Source: Rehmannia glutinosa (lineage: Eukaryota; Streptophyta; Magnoliopsida; Lamiales; Orobanchaceae). Taken from it: DNA of 64,000 nt. The stretch covers positions 33,185,641-33,249,640 of the forward strand of contig CM071930.1 of assembly GCA_016081115.2 (NCBI GenBank). The letters are read 5' to 3'. The first letter of the stretch is position 1; each line of letters starts with the position of its first letter. Position numbers and translations under genes: made by a program. Positions 1 to 9,286 of the stretch are shown piece by piece. A model generated the notes under the pieces. That model ran no database searches. It had not been told where the DNA came from and saw only the letters and a program-made list of their open reading frames with translations.

Positions 1-329
1 GTAGAAACAAGGGTTCCTTGGAATCAGATTAAAACTTAAATCAAACTAGGCTAACACCTGAACCATACCTAAAACAACAAACAGTCTAGGAACAAGTATC
101 AGACTTAGATAAAAGGAAACAATACTAGAAGTTTTAGGGAATGGGTCAAGACAAACTTTAGAGGGTTCTTTTGTGCTAACTTGTTCACAGAAATCCAAGT
201 TAACAGGAAAGAAGAGAATTGGAAATAATAAACTGAGCTCGAAACTTCACAATTTTTTAGGCTGACCAGATGATCCGAATTGCCCCCCTAATTATGGTTT
301 TCCCATGGGAACAACCAAAGGATATGAAG

Positions 330-671
330 ATGCAGACCCGATCTCAAGAATATGGAACTGAACCCCAAGTTGATGGCTACGAATCTAGAGATCAACAAGA
401 GGAACGACCACCTGGAAGACGGGGGGCCAACCCTCTTCCCCTAGAGGAGCGTCGCCCACGCCGCAAGTAAGAGGTGGTCGACCCCTTACTAGAGGGGCTC
501 TGCCAGCTGAAGAAGCTCGTAGACGCTGAAGACCCCAACTTGGGTGAAGGAGATGAAGAAGTGAATGAATTGGAGAAAAAACTAAGAGGACTTGTTCAAC
601 TCATGGAGCTCCTCAGAGAGGAGGAAATTGGTAAAGGGCACCTCCTTGAGCGGGTGAATGGCGCCCCTTAA
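330..671 (+). pseudogene. Possible Ty3/gypsy gag N-terminus (fragment)
   Basis: One + frame is open over this stretch except for a TAA at 468-470. It starts with Met-Gln-Thr-Arg-Ser-Gln, a common opening of plant Ty3 gag proteins, followed by an Arg/Pro/Glu-rich stretch and a charged, probably helical segment with repeated Glu-Leu-Glu patterns. No capsid core or zinc knuckle follows on this strand. The capsid body lies just downstream on the opposite strand, so the two may be parts of one rearranged gag. This rests on composition and the N-terminal hexapeptide only. Bases 1-329 hold nothing I can assign. Confidence 0.3.
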
Positions 672-699
672 ACCGGTGATAGGCATCCCTCCAGGAAAA

Positions 700-1283
700 G
701 GTGATTGTCCTCATATATTGTTGGCAATCTGTATTCATTCTTGGTGTTCCAGGTTTTGAAGTTGACGGATGCCACAGATCGCCTCGTGAATTCTCACAGC
801 GACTCTCCTTCCTTTTATTTCACTTGAAAAAGATGAGCAATGTTCTTATAACATTTCCAAATGATGGAGAACTGTCGCATGAAAGTATCAGTGAGTTTGT
901 CCATCCCAGTGGTTGATCCAGTTGGGTGTTGATTGAACCAAGTCAGTGCGCTCTTGATCAGAGTTGTCTAGAACATTTTGCAGTAAGAAGCATCCGTCAT
1001 GTCGTAGAGATCCGTCTTCACGTAGAAATTTTCAATGCGGAGACCTCCAGTTCCATCATACTCCAGGAGGTTGGATGTCTTGATGCCGAGGTCAATGGCT
1101 CAGCCGAGATGGCAGGGGCTAGTGGACTTCCTCCCTAGGGCAGTGGCCCGCGAGTTGGCTTGGCTTATGTGTACTGTCTGCGACCCTTCTACGAGCACGT
1201 AGTGTGGATGTAGGAGCGTTGGTCTCCATTCTGAGCTCCTCTTCCAACGGGAGCGTGCTGGTCGGGCGTTGCATACCTGCTAA
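700..1283 (-). pseudogene. Ty3/gypsy gag capsid remnant
   Basis: Read on the - strand, about 1110-740 gives a recognisable Retrotrans_gag-type core: an N-terminal EYDGTGG motif (Ty3 gag usually has FNGTGDP), then KTDLYDMTDASYCKMF, ALTWFNQ, MRQFSI and the KEGESL-EFTRR motif. Stops replace codons at three places within this span (TAG after KMF, TAA before KEGESL, TGA after ESL). The part at 1283-1119 is open and Ser/Thr/Arg-rich, like a gag N-terminal extension. No nucleocapsid, protease or polymerase follows, so this is a fragment. It abuts the gag of element A near 1285. Confidence 0.6.
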
Positions 1284-1284
1284 G

Positions 1285-2110
1285 TGGAAATCTGCCTGAA
1301 ATTCCTGAACCATCTGAAGATGAGAGTGAAGAGTTCTTCAAAATGTCACAAAGAAAACATGAGGAAGATGAAGTTCGTTGTAGAGGATACATTTTGTATT
1401 CTTTGTCAAGCAGATTATATGATATATTCCATCGATCAAATCCCCACAAGAGATCTGGAATGCCTTGGAGAATAAATACACATCCAAAAAACAAGGTACA
1501 TGCATATTTTTAAGTATGAAATTTTTTGAGTTTCAAATGTTTGATAATAAGTCCATCATGGATGAAGTAAATGAGTTACCTTTTTCTAATTCTAGACCCC
1601 AAAATTTAAATATTGATATTTCTAAACAATTATGAGTGGCGGCTATAGTTGCAAAATTGCCAACCACTTGGAATAACTATAGAAACAAGTCGTTACACAC
1701 TTCTGAAGACTTTACTATAGACTAACTCATAAAGCATATTCGAATTGAAGAAGAAACTTGCATTCGTGAGAATAAGCATGGTTTAAGGTCTTGTTCTAAG
1801 GTTAACAATGTTGAGTCTAGAACTAAGAAAGAAGAAAATTCTGGAAATAATTTTGGAAATAATTCTGGAAAGAAAAGAAATTTTTTGAAACTTCAAATGA
1901 TAAAATTTCTGCAGAGAAAAACAAGACTTATTGTTGTGGAAAGAAAGGACACTTCAAGAAAGAGTGCAAATTCTGCAAGAAGTTAAAGATGGCTACAGCA
2001 ACAGTTCAAGCAAAACCAAACACTGTGGAACATCCAAACCCACCAGAATGCCTATGTTATTGCTATGATTGCTAATCTTAAAACAAGTATGATAACAGAA
2101 TGCAACAACT
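1285..2110 (+). pseudogene. Element A gag (copia)
   Basis: The + frame from about 1288 reads GNLPEIPEPSEDESEEFFKM then a Tyr/Leu-rich stretch, SSRLYDIFHRS, shifting frame to SPQEIWNALENKYTSKKQG, the copia gag pattern. Further on come KLPTTWNNYRNK and HIRIEEETCIRENKHG, the conserved C-terminal part. A zinc-knuckle-like stretch at about 1920-1985 reads YCCGKKGHFKKEC. The first Cys of the usual C-x2-C-x4-H-x4-C box falls on a Thr, so the knuckle is damaged. At least two frameshifts and a TGA make this non-functional. Confidence 0.75.
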
Positions 2111-2118
2111 GGTAAATC

Positions 2119-2377
2119 TTCTGATTGGTGGTATGATTCTGGTGTAATTGTTCATGTTTGTATTGATAAGAACATATTCAAGACTTATGAAGTTGCTACA
2201 AAAGATGAAAATGTTTTAATGGGAAATCATGATGCTGCCAAAGTACTTGGAAAATGGACCATTGAACAGCAATTCGCTTCTGTAAAGAAACTAATTCTAA
2301 TGAATGTATTTCATGATCCGGATGTAAGAAATAATCTAATTTCTGCAAGTTTGTTGTGTAAGAAGGGATTGAAGGCG
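2119..2377 (+). pseudogene. Element A aspartic protease (5' part)
   Basis: The frame reads SDWWYDSGVIVHVC. The DSG active-site triplet is kept, although the usual following Ala is Val. It is followed by VLMGNHDAAKVLGKWTIEQ and RNNLISASLLCKKGLKA, the standard end of copia proteases. The reading stops at the L23A insertion point and resumes after 3061 with VVLEANKLIFTMNGVFVG. Continuity across the insertion shows one ancestral frame. Confidence 0.8.
2372..2377. repeat. Target-site duplication of the L23A insertion, left copy
   Basis: AAGGCG here is repeated at 3056-3061, directly after the A-rich tail of the pseudogene. The first copy is in frame with the protease (codons AAG GCG). It is short for a LINE-mediated event, so the exact edge is a little uncertain. 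Confidence 0.5.
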
Positions 2378-3055
2378 AGTTCACTTCTCAGGTGAGATTT
2401 TATAAGCGAGTAGAGGTTGCTTGAGTTAAAAAGTGGCTCCTGCTAAAGCTGATTCAACTAAGAAATCAGACCCTAAGGCTCAGGTCTTGAAGACTGCTAA
2501 GGCTGTAAAATCAGGTGCAACAACCTTTAAAAAGAAGTCAAAGAAGATACGTACCAAAGTTAATTTTTATCGATCAAGTACATTGAAGTTGGATAGAATT
2601 CCCATGTACCCTCGAATTAGTGCACCTCCTGGCAAAAAACATGATCATTACCAGATTCTGAAGTACTCTCTCACCACTGAATCTGCAATGAAAAAAATTA
2701 AAGATAATAAAACCCTAGTTTTCATTGTTGACATTCGTGCTGATAAGAAGAACAAGGTTAACACCCTCATTAGGCTGGATGGAACCAAGAAGGCTTCGTT
2801 CATAGTTGACGCCCAACTATGATGCTTTGGACGTTGCAAACGAAATTGAGATCATCTAAGGGACTTGCCCTCCATATTTCAGTTTATCCTTTTTTCTTAA
2901 TTGGACCGGACACTCCAAGATTTTTGTAATCTCAGATGCGAAACCAAATTTTATTGCATTTTAGATGCTTAACTAAGAAGCTGACATTTCTCTAGTATTT
3001 TTAGACCTCCAATTAAATTGTGTTGCGATTAGTCATTGTTCTTTTTAATGAAAAA
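2378..3055 (+). pseudogene. RPL23A: Processed pseudogene of ribosomal protein L23A (uL23)
   Basis: From 2433 the frame gives a plant 60S ribosomal protein L23A. It has the Lys/Ala-rich N-terminus, then KKIRTKVNFYRS, KYSLTTESAMKKIKDN, TLVFIVDIRADKK and VNTLIRLDGTKKA. There are no introns. A short leader precedes it, and a ~200-bp 3' UTR-like stretch ends in an A run at 3050-3057. Defects: the start codon is GTG, about 13 residues that normally lie between DIRADKK and the KVNTLIR segment are missing, and a frameshift makes a stop at 2820. The lost C-terminus (NYDALDVANEIEII) can still be read in the next frame. The insertion lies in element A's protease, so a LINE probably retrotransposed the mRNA. 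Confidence 0.9.
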
Positions 3056-3060
3056 AAGGC

Positions 3061-3350
3061 GTGGCGGTTGTCTTAGAGGCAAATAAACTTATCTTTACTA
3101 TGAATGGTGTATTTGTAGGACAAGGGTACTCATGTGATGGCATGTTCAAACAAAGTATTAATAAAGTTGAAGTTTCTAATTATATTCTTGAGTCTCTTTT
3201 TAATTTATGGCATGCCCATTTGTCTCATGTTAATTTAAGATCAACTAAATTTATGTCTAAGGATGGTATTATTTCATGTGCAAATGAGAGAATCCTGGAA
3301 AATGTGAAATATGCATTAAAGCAAAAATAACTAAGCATTTTCCAAAGAAT
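3061..3350 (+). pseudogene. Element A protease end and gag-pre-integrase domain
   Basis: This resumes the frame cut at 2377. It contains VVLEANKL, GVFVGQGY and then LWHAHLSHVNLRSTKFMSKDG, the gag-pre-integrase signature (normally LWHARLGHVN). The following Cys pair of the integrase zinc region is partly lost: an ISCANE stretch remains but the second pair is not seen. The frame closes at 3330. Confidence 0.75.
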
Positions 3351-4225
3351 GAAAGAACAACATAATTACTTGAATTAATATATTTAGATATATGTGAACT
3401 GAATGATCATTTAACTAGAGGAGGAAATAAATACTTTATTACTTTTACATATGATCATTCTAGATTTACCCATGTTTATTTAATAAAAAGAAAAAGATCA
3501 ATCATTTGATGTGTTGAAACATTAAAAAGTGTTGGTAGAAAATCAATTGGAAAGAAAAAATAATATTCCGATGAAGTGATCGAGGTGGTGAATACTTTCC
3601 CATAGAATTGTTGAATTTCTGTGAAAAAAATGGTTTGATCCATTAAACAAGTGCACCCTACACTCCTCAACAAAATGGTTTGGCTGAAAGAAAAAATAGA
3701 ATTTTGGTAGACATAACTGTTATGCTTATGCATGCTAAATTACCATCAAACCTATGAGGAGAAGCACTGTTAACTGCTTGTCATGTGCATAATTGAATAC
3801 CTTCAAAGAAAACAAAAACTTCTCCATATGAATTATGGAAAGATAGGAAGCCAAACTTAACTTATGTAAGGGTGTATGGCTATTTAGCCTATTATAGAGT
3901 TCCCGATCCTAAAAGGACAAAATTAGGGCCTAGAGCTATTAAGAATGTGTTTATGGGATATGCTGAAAATTCAAAAGCATATAGACAATATTATTGTTGA
4001 GTCGAGAGATATTGAGTTTTTAGAAACAAGTTTTCTAAATGATTCAAAAGTTAATTCACAATCAGACAAAGAAATATCTCAAGATGCATCACAAAACACA
4101 ACCATGAATATCATTTCTTCAAATAATAAAAGAATATTTGTAGAACCTCCAAGTGAACCTCAGAGAAGTAAAAGAGCAAGAAAAGAGAAGAATTTAGATT
4201 CTGATTTTATTTCTCACAAGCTTTA
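3350..4225 (+). pseudogene. Element A integrase
   Basis: Pieces in several frames spell a copia integrase: DICELNDHLTRGGNKYFITF (first catalytic Asp in a changed context), HVYLIKRKR, then QQNGLAERKNRILVD at about 3665-3710, which carries the catalytic Glu. After it come SPYELWKDRKPNLTYVRVYGYLA and GPRAIKNVFMGYAENSKAY. The region with the second Asp (normally SDRGTEF) reads only as a frameshifted trace. The tail 3945-4225 is Ser/Lys-rich linker. Many stops and indels make it inactive. Confidence 0.7.
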
Positions 4226-4324
4226 GTGTTTTTAGCTGAAGGAAGACGAGAAATAGTATTAAATAAAATACAATTTGTACTACATTTGGAAGAGGATCCA
4301 GAAACATATAACGAAAAAATTGCC

Positions 4325-4470
4325 GTCAACTCGTGACGAATGTCTTTTTAATTGCAAGAAAACATACAAAAAAATATTACTTTTGCGTGGAATTTTCCCT
4401 AGGACCTGTAAATTGCATGAAGAATTCATTTATAATTAAAAAATTTATTTTCGGGAATATTATTTTTTCC
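4325..4470. mobile_element. ~146-bp non-coding insert in element A
   Basis: The copia frame reads EEDPETYNEKIA before this stretch and SSKDSSFWKEAINDEM after it, which are adjacent in related elements. The intervening AT-rich DNA has no coding similarity. An imperfect direct repeat flanks it (AAAAATTGCC at 4315-4324, AAAAATTTGTC at 4471-4481), suggesting a small insertion with a 9-11 bp target duplication. I could not define terminal inverted repeats, so its class (MITE, MULE-derived or other) is open. Confidence 0.4.
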
Positions 4471-4480
4471 AAAAATTTGT

Positions 4481-5391
4481 CATGTCTTCAAAAGATTCCA
4501 GTTTTTGGAAAGAAGCTATAAATGATGAGATGGATTCTGTTTTAGAAAATGGTACTTGGGTATTGGTTGATTTACCTCATTGCTCTAAACGCATTGGATG
4601 TAAATGGGTATTTAGGAAGAAATATAACACTGATGGTTCTCTACAAACTTTTAAAGCAAGACTTGTACCAAAAAGCTTTAGATAAAAAGGAGTTGATTAT
4701 TTTGACACTTATGCTCCTATAGCAAGAATAACCTCAATAAGCATATTTTTTGCTTTGGCATTAAGTTACAATTTATATATTCATCAAATGAATGTTAAAA
4801 CAATATTTTTAAATTGTGATCTTGATGAAGAATTTTATATGGAGCAACCTGAAGGGTTTGTGCTTCCTGGCAATGAAAAGAAAGCTTGTAAATTGGTTAA
4901 AGCCTTGTACGGTTTAAAACAAGCTCCTAAACAATGGCATGAAAAGTTTACTAGTGTGATTTTATCACATTGTTTTAGTCATAATGGAGCAGATAAATGC
5001 ATTTACTATAAGCTTACTGTGGAATATGGTGTCATAGTATGTCTTTACGTTGATGATATGTTAATCATAGGCACGAATATGCAAGGAGTGAATTACACTA
5101 AGTTGTATGTAACTTCTCAATTTAAAATGAAAGACTTGGGAGAAGTTGATATATACTACTTTAGGGATCAAAGTTAGAAAACATTGTGGGGGTTTTGCCT
5201 TGTGTCAAACACATTATATAGGTAAGGTTCTTTCAAAGTTCAGTCACTTCGGAATCAAAGAAGCTAATATCCCACTTGATATTTCATATAAACTGGTAGA
5301 GAATTCGGGTAGATCTATCAGTCAATTAGACTATGCTAGTGCTATTGGTAATCTAATGTATTCTATGCATTGTACTAGACCCAATAATGCT
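4481..5391 (+). pseudogene. Element A reverse transcriptase, 5' part
   Basis: This is a copia RT: SFWKEAINDEM, NGTWVLVDLP, GCKWVFRKKY, VDYFDTYAPIARI, the MNVKTIFLNCDLDEEFYM segment, LYGLKQAPKQWHEKF, and the catalytic CLYVDDMLIIGTN box at about 5038-5076 with both Asp residues. Later come HCGGFALCQTHYI and LDYASAIGNLMYSMHCTRPNNA. Defects are a TAA at 4683 and frameshifts near 5150. The frame is broken at NNA by element B and continues at 28208. From 4885 on it is also present a second time at 6941-7447. Confidence 0.85.
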
Positions 5392-6940
5392 TGTAAGTCC
5401 CAAGGGTAATGAGTGATGTTTAGAAGGACCGGGAGGGGGAAGATTGAATATACCTTACCAAATTTTCAATTTAGTCATTTTAAAATGTTTTCAGAGTTTT
5501 ACAGAAATCAACTTAGTCCTTGAGGAACAACTAGGTTGGCTTAATCAGCAAGTTACTCACTTAACAAACTCGCGAGATTTTGTTGATAGTATAACTTAAC
5601 CGCTTTTAGCTAACACTTAGAATAACAATTGATTTGGTTTTTGTTCAGCGGAAGACTTTTCACCCTTATGATTTTAAACTTGTTTTACAACACATGTTTT
5701 AGTAATTATTATTATCAGTCGAGTTCAGCAATTATAATTTAGCAATAGATATGAAATATATGCAAGAATTAAAAGTGCTATAAGTAAATAAGACACAAGC
5801 AATTTTTTATGGTGGTTCGAGGATTGGGCAATTCTTTGAATCCACTCTTTTTTAATTCCTGGAGGAATCCACTAAGTAGTAAGATCTTGGTTACAAAGTG
5901 GTCAACAGTCTGAGTGAGCTTTGATCACACAGCCAGCTGCTCCTAGGACTCAGCTTCTTCACAAAATAGTTGTCTTGCTACTTCAGCTCCTTCAAACTCT
6001 TTGATTTCATCACACAACCTTCCAACGAGTAGACTCATTTTGTTCTTTAAACATAATTTTCTCTTCAACTGGTGATGTAATCTTTCCTTCACTGAATGTG
6101 TGGATTGTGTTCTTTCGAATTTTGGCTTTAGGATATTTGAAAGCTTAAGAGAATTTGCAGGTTATTGCTTGCTTGAATGCTTGATAGTATGAAATTCGTT
6201 TTCTTCTCTCACTTGCTTCCTCAGCCTTTAAGAGTGTAGATTTGAAATTATATCCATTGAAGAGATAGACACATTTCAAATCACACTCGTAGGTAGTTGG
6301 CTTGTCTTGTCTTGCAGCATTAATGTGGATCGTACCATGAATTTATTGCTCTGCAGCTTTTCCTTCATCTCTAAAGGTTTTCAGGTACATCTCATTGGTT
6401 CCTTGCTTTTTGCACTCTTTCAGCAAAACAACTTTATTGTTGGTAGACTTACATAGGCCTATTTCCAACAAAACCTTGACTTGTGTTGACAACGGATGTC
6501 TTTCAGCTTTCTTCAAGTCTTGTCTGCTGCAAACCCCTTTGACATTCGATTCTAATTATCTTAGAGTGACTTAGTTGTTAGTCACCGACCTAGACAACTT
6601 TTCTATCACTTGACCGATCCTTCACATGGCTTCACACAAACGGTGACACACAGAGGAGTCTCCTCTTCAATCTTGATCGACTCTTGTAATCTTTAATGTA
6701 TCGACTCCAACTCAAACTTATTCATTTCTATCTATTACAACATGAACTACATTAAAAATGGGGTGTCAACTTCCTAATCTATGTTTTACATGGTATCATC
6801 AAAATCTTAAACATAAATTTTCCTAACAATTTCTCCATTTTTGATGATGCCAAAACTTAAATAAATACAAAGAAAGTAAATAGTGCAAAGATTTAAAGGA
6901 AAATGTGTGGAATATGTCAATTTTATTTGAACATATCATT
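4885..6940. repeat. Tandem duplication, copy 1 (2,056 bp)
   Basis: The copy holds the end of element A's RT (4885-5391), a whole B 3' LTR (5392-6828) and ~112 bp of B's 3' interior. The same order recurs at 6941-8994. Both copies start with CTTGTA, which recurs a third time at 8995-9000, so six bases of microhomology sit at the breakpoints. Copy 1 differs from copy 2 by few changes, most of which replace CAG or CTG. Confidence 0.95.
5392..6828 (-). repeat. Element B 3' LTR, duplicate copy 1
   Basis: The edges are TGTAAGTCCC at 5392 and CCTAACA at 6828 (+ strand sense). It aligns along its whole length with 7448-8884 and with the 5' LTR at 26751-28207. There are no genes inside; open frames here are chance. 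Differences from the other two copies cluster near 5570-5605 and 6560-6760. Confidence 0.9.
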
Positions 6941-7447
6941 CTTGTAAATTGGTTAAAGCCTTGTACGGTTTAAAACAAGCTCCTAAACAATGGCATGAAA
7001 AGTTTACTAGTGTGATTTTATCACATTGTTTTAGTCATAATGGAGCAGATAAATGCATTTACTATAAGCTTACTGTGGAATATGGTGTCATAGTATGTCT
7101 TTACGTTGATGATATGTTAATCATAGGCACGAATATGCAAGGAGTGAATTACACTAAGTTGTATGTAACTTCTCAATTTAAAATGAAAGACTTGGGAGAA
7201 GTTGATATATACTACTTTAGGGATCAAAGTTAGAAAACATTGTGGGGGTTTTGCCTTGTGTCAAACACATTATATAGGTAAGGTTCTTTCAAAGTTCAGT
7301 CACTTCGGAATCAAAGAAGCTAATATCCCACTTGATATTTCATATAAACTGGTAGAGAATTCGGGTAGATCTATCAGTCAATTAGACTATGCTAGTGCTA
7401 TTGGTAATCTAATGTATTCTATGCATTGTACTAGACCCAATAATGCT
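6941..7447 (+). pseudogene. Duplicated RT fragment of element A
   Basis: Starting at LVKALYGLKQAPKQW it repeats the RT core of 4885-5391, including YVDDMLIIG, and ends at the same B insertion point (NNA). It has no upstream fingers domain and no downstream RNase H, so it is an inert by-product of the tandem duplication. The frameshift after EVDIYYF occurs in both copies and so predates the duplication. Confidence 0.9.
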
Positions 7448-8884
7448 TGTAAGTCCCAAGGGGTAATGAGTGATGTTTAGAAGGACCGGGAGGGGGGAAG
7501 ATTGAATATACCTTACCAAATTTTCAATTTAGTCATTTTAAAATGTTTTCAGAGTTTTACAAAAATCAACTTAGTCCTTGAGGAACAACTAGGTTGGCTT
7601 AATCAGCAAGTTACTCACTTAACAAACTCGTCTGAGCTGTTGATAGTATAACTTAGCTGCTTTTAGCTAACACTTAGAATAACAGTTGATTTGGTTTTTG
7701 TTCAGCGGAAGACTTTTCACCCTTATGATTTTAAACTTGTTTTACAACACATGTTTTAGTAATTATTATTATCAGTCGAGTTCAGCAATTATAATTTAGC
7801 AATAGATATGAAATATATGCAAGAATTAAAAGTGCTATAAGTAAATAAGACACAAGCAATTTTTTATGGTGGTTCGAGGATTGGGTAATTCTTTGAATCC
7901 ACTCTTTTTTAATTCCTGGAGGAATCCACTAAGTAGTAAGATCTTGGTTACAAAGTGGTCAACAGTCTGAGTGAGCTTTGATCACACAGCCAGCTGCTCC
8001 TGGGACTCAGCTTCTTCACAAAATAGTTGTCTTGCTACTTCGGCTCCTTCAAACTCTTTGATTTCATCACACAACCTTCCAACGAGTAGACTCATTTTGT
8101 TCTTTAAACATAATTTTCTCTTCAACTGGTGATGTAATCTTTCCTTCACTGAATGTGTGGATTGTGTTCTTTCGAATTTTGGCTTTAGGATATTTGAAAG
8201 CTTAAGAGAATTTGCAGGTTATTGCTTGCTTGAATGCTTGATAGTATGAAATTCGTTTTCTTCTCTCACTTGCTTCCTCAGCCTTTAAAAGTGTAGATTT
8301 GAAATTATATCCATTGAAGAGATAGACACATTTCAAATCACACTCGTAGGTAGTTGGCTTGTCTTGTCTTGCAGCATTAATGTGGATCGTACCATGAATT
8401 TATTGCTCTGCAGCTTTTCCTTCATCTCTAAAGGTTTTCAGGTACATCTCATTGGTTCCTTGCTTTTTCCACTCTTTCAGCAAAACAACTTTATTGTTGG
8501 TAGACTTACATAGGCCTATTTCCAACAAAACCTTGACTTGTGTTGACAACGGATGTCTTTCAGCTTTCTTCAAGTCTTGTCTGCTGCAAACCCCTTTGAC
8601 ATTCGATTCTAATTATCTTAGAGTGACTTAGCTGTTAGTCAGCTGACCTAGACAACTTTTCTATCACTTGACTGATCCTTCACATGGCTTCACACAGCTG
8701 ACACACAGAGGAGTCTCCTCTTCAATCTTCAGTCGACTCTTGTAATCTTTAATGTATCTGACTCCAACTCAGCTTATTCAGCCCTATCTATTACAACATG
8801 AACTACATTAAAAATGGGGTGTCAACTTCCTAATCTATGTTTTACATGGTATCATCAAAATCTTAAACATAAATTTTCCTAACA
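7448..8884 (-). repeat. Element B 3' LTR, copy 2
   Basis: A 1,437-bp LTR with the same edges as copy 1. At sites where copy 1 differs, this copy usually agrees with the 5' LTR at 26751-28207, so it keeps the ancestral state. Confidence 0.9.
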
Positions 8885-8902
8885 ATTTCTCCATTTTTGA
8901 TG
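8885..8902 (-). promoter_or_regulatory. Element B polypurine tract region
   Basis: On the - strand the bases next to the LTR read CATCAAAAATGGAGAAAT followed directly by TGTTAGG. That is the position and composition of a copia plus-strand priming site, and matches the usual GATGATGCC...purine context seen in this family. The duplicate is at 6829-6846. Confidence 0.7.
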
Positions 8903-8999
8903 ATGCCAAAACTTAAATAAATACAGCAAAGTAAATAGTGCAGTACGAAAGGAAAAATGTGTGGAATATGTCAATTTTATTTGAACATATCATTCTTGT

Positions 9000-9017
9000 A
9001 CTTTACAAACGCACTTT
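9000..9017. repeat. LINE target-site duplication, left copy
   Basis: ACTTTACAAACGCACTTT occurs here and, identically, at 15741-15758, flanking the LINE. The poly-T immediately right of this copy is the LINE's A tail read from the + strand. Confidence 0.95.
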
Positions 9018-9286
9018 TTTTTGAATAAATTCGAATATATATATAAAAATGAAAAAGAGTAGTCCTGATCACAGACTGATCAAGTAACCAAAGAGAACCC
9101 TGGAAATAATATCAAAATCCAAAATAAATGATCACAAACCGACCAAATGGCTGAATGGTTGGGGCCTCGTTAAAACCTTCCAAGGTAAAACCTACCCTTG
9201 TGGGAAAAACCCTTGGAAGGAAAAAGAGTACCCCCCAGGAAACAATAGGCGCCTAAAAAAGGAAAGAATCCTGAAGCAGTAGCGCA

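Larger units (their letters stand above)
6941..8994. repeat. Tandem duplication, copy 2
   Basis: Second copy of the unit starting at 4885. It carries the duplicated RT fragment of element A (6941-7447), the B 3' LTR (7448-8884) and the same interior piece, then runs on into the rest of B through CTTGTA and ACTTTACAAACGC. That junction continues into genuine B sequence, so this copy is at the original position and copy 1 is the extra one, or the two are symmetric products of one unequal exchange. Confidence 0.9.
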
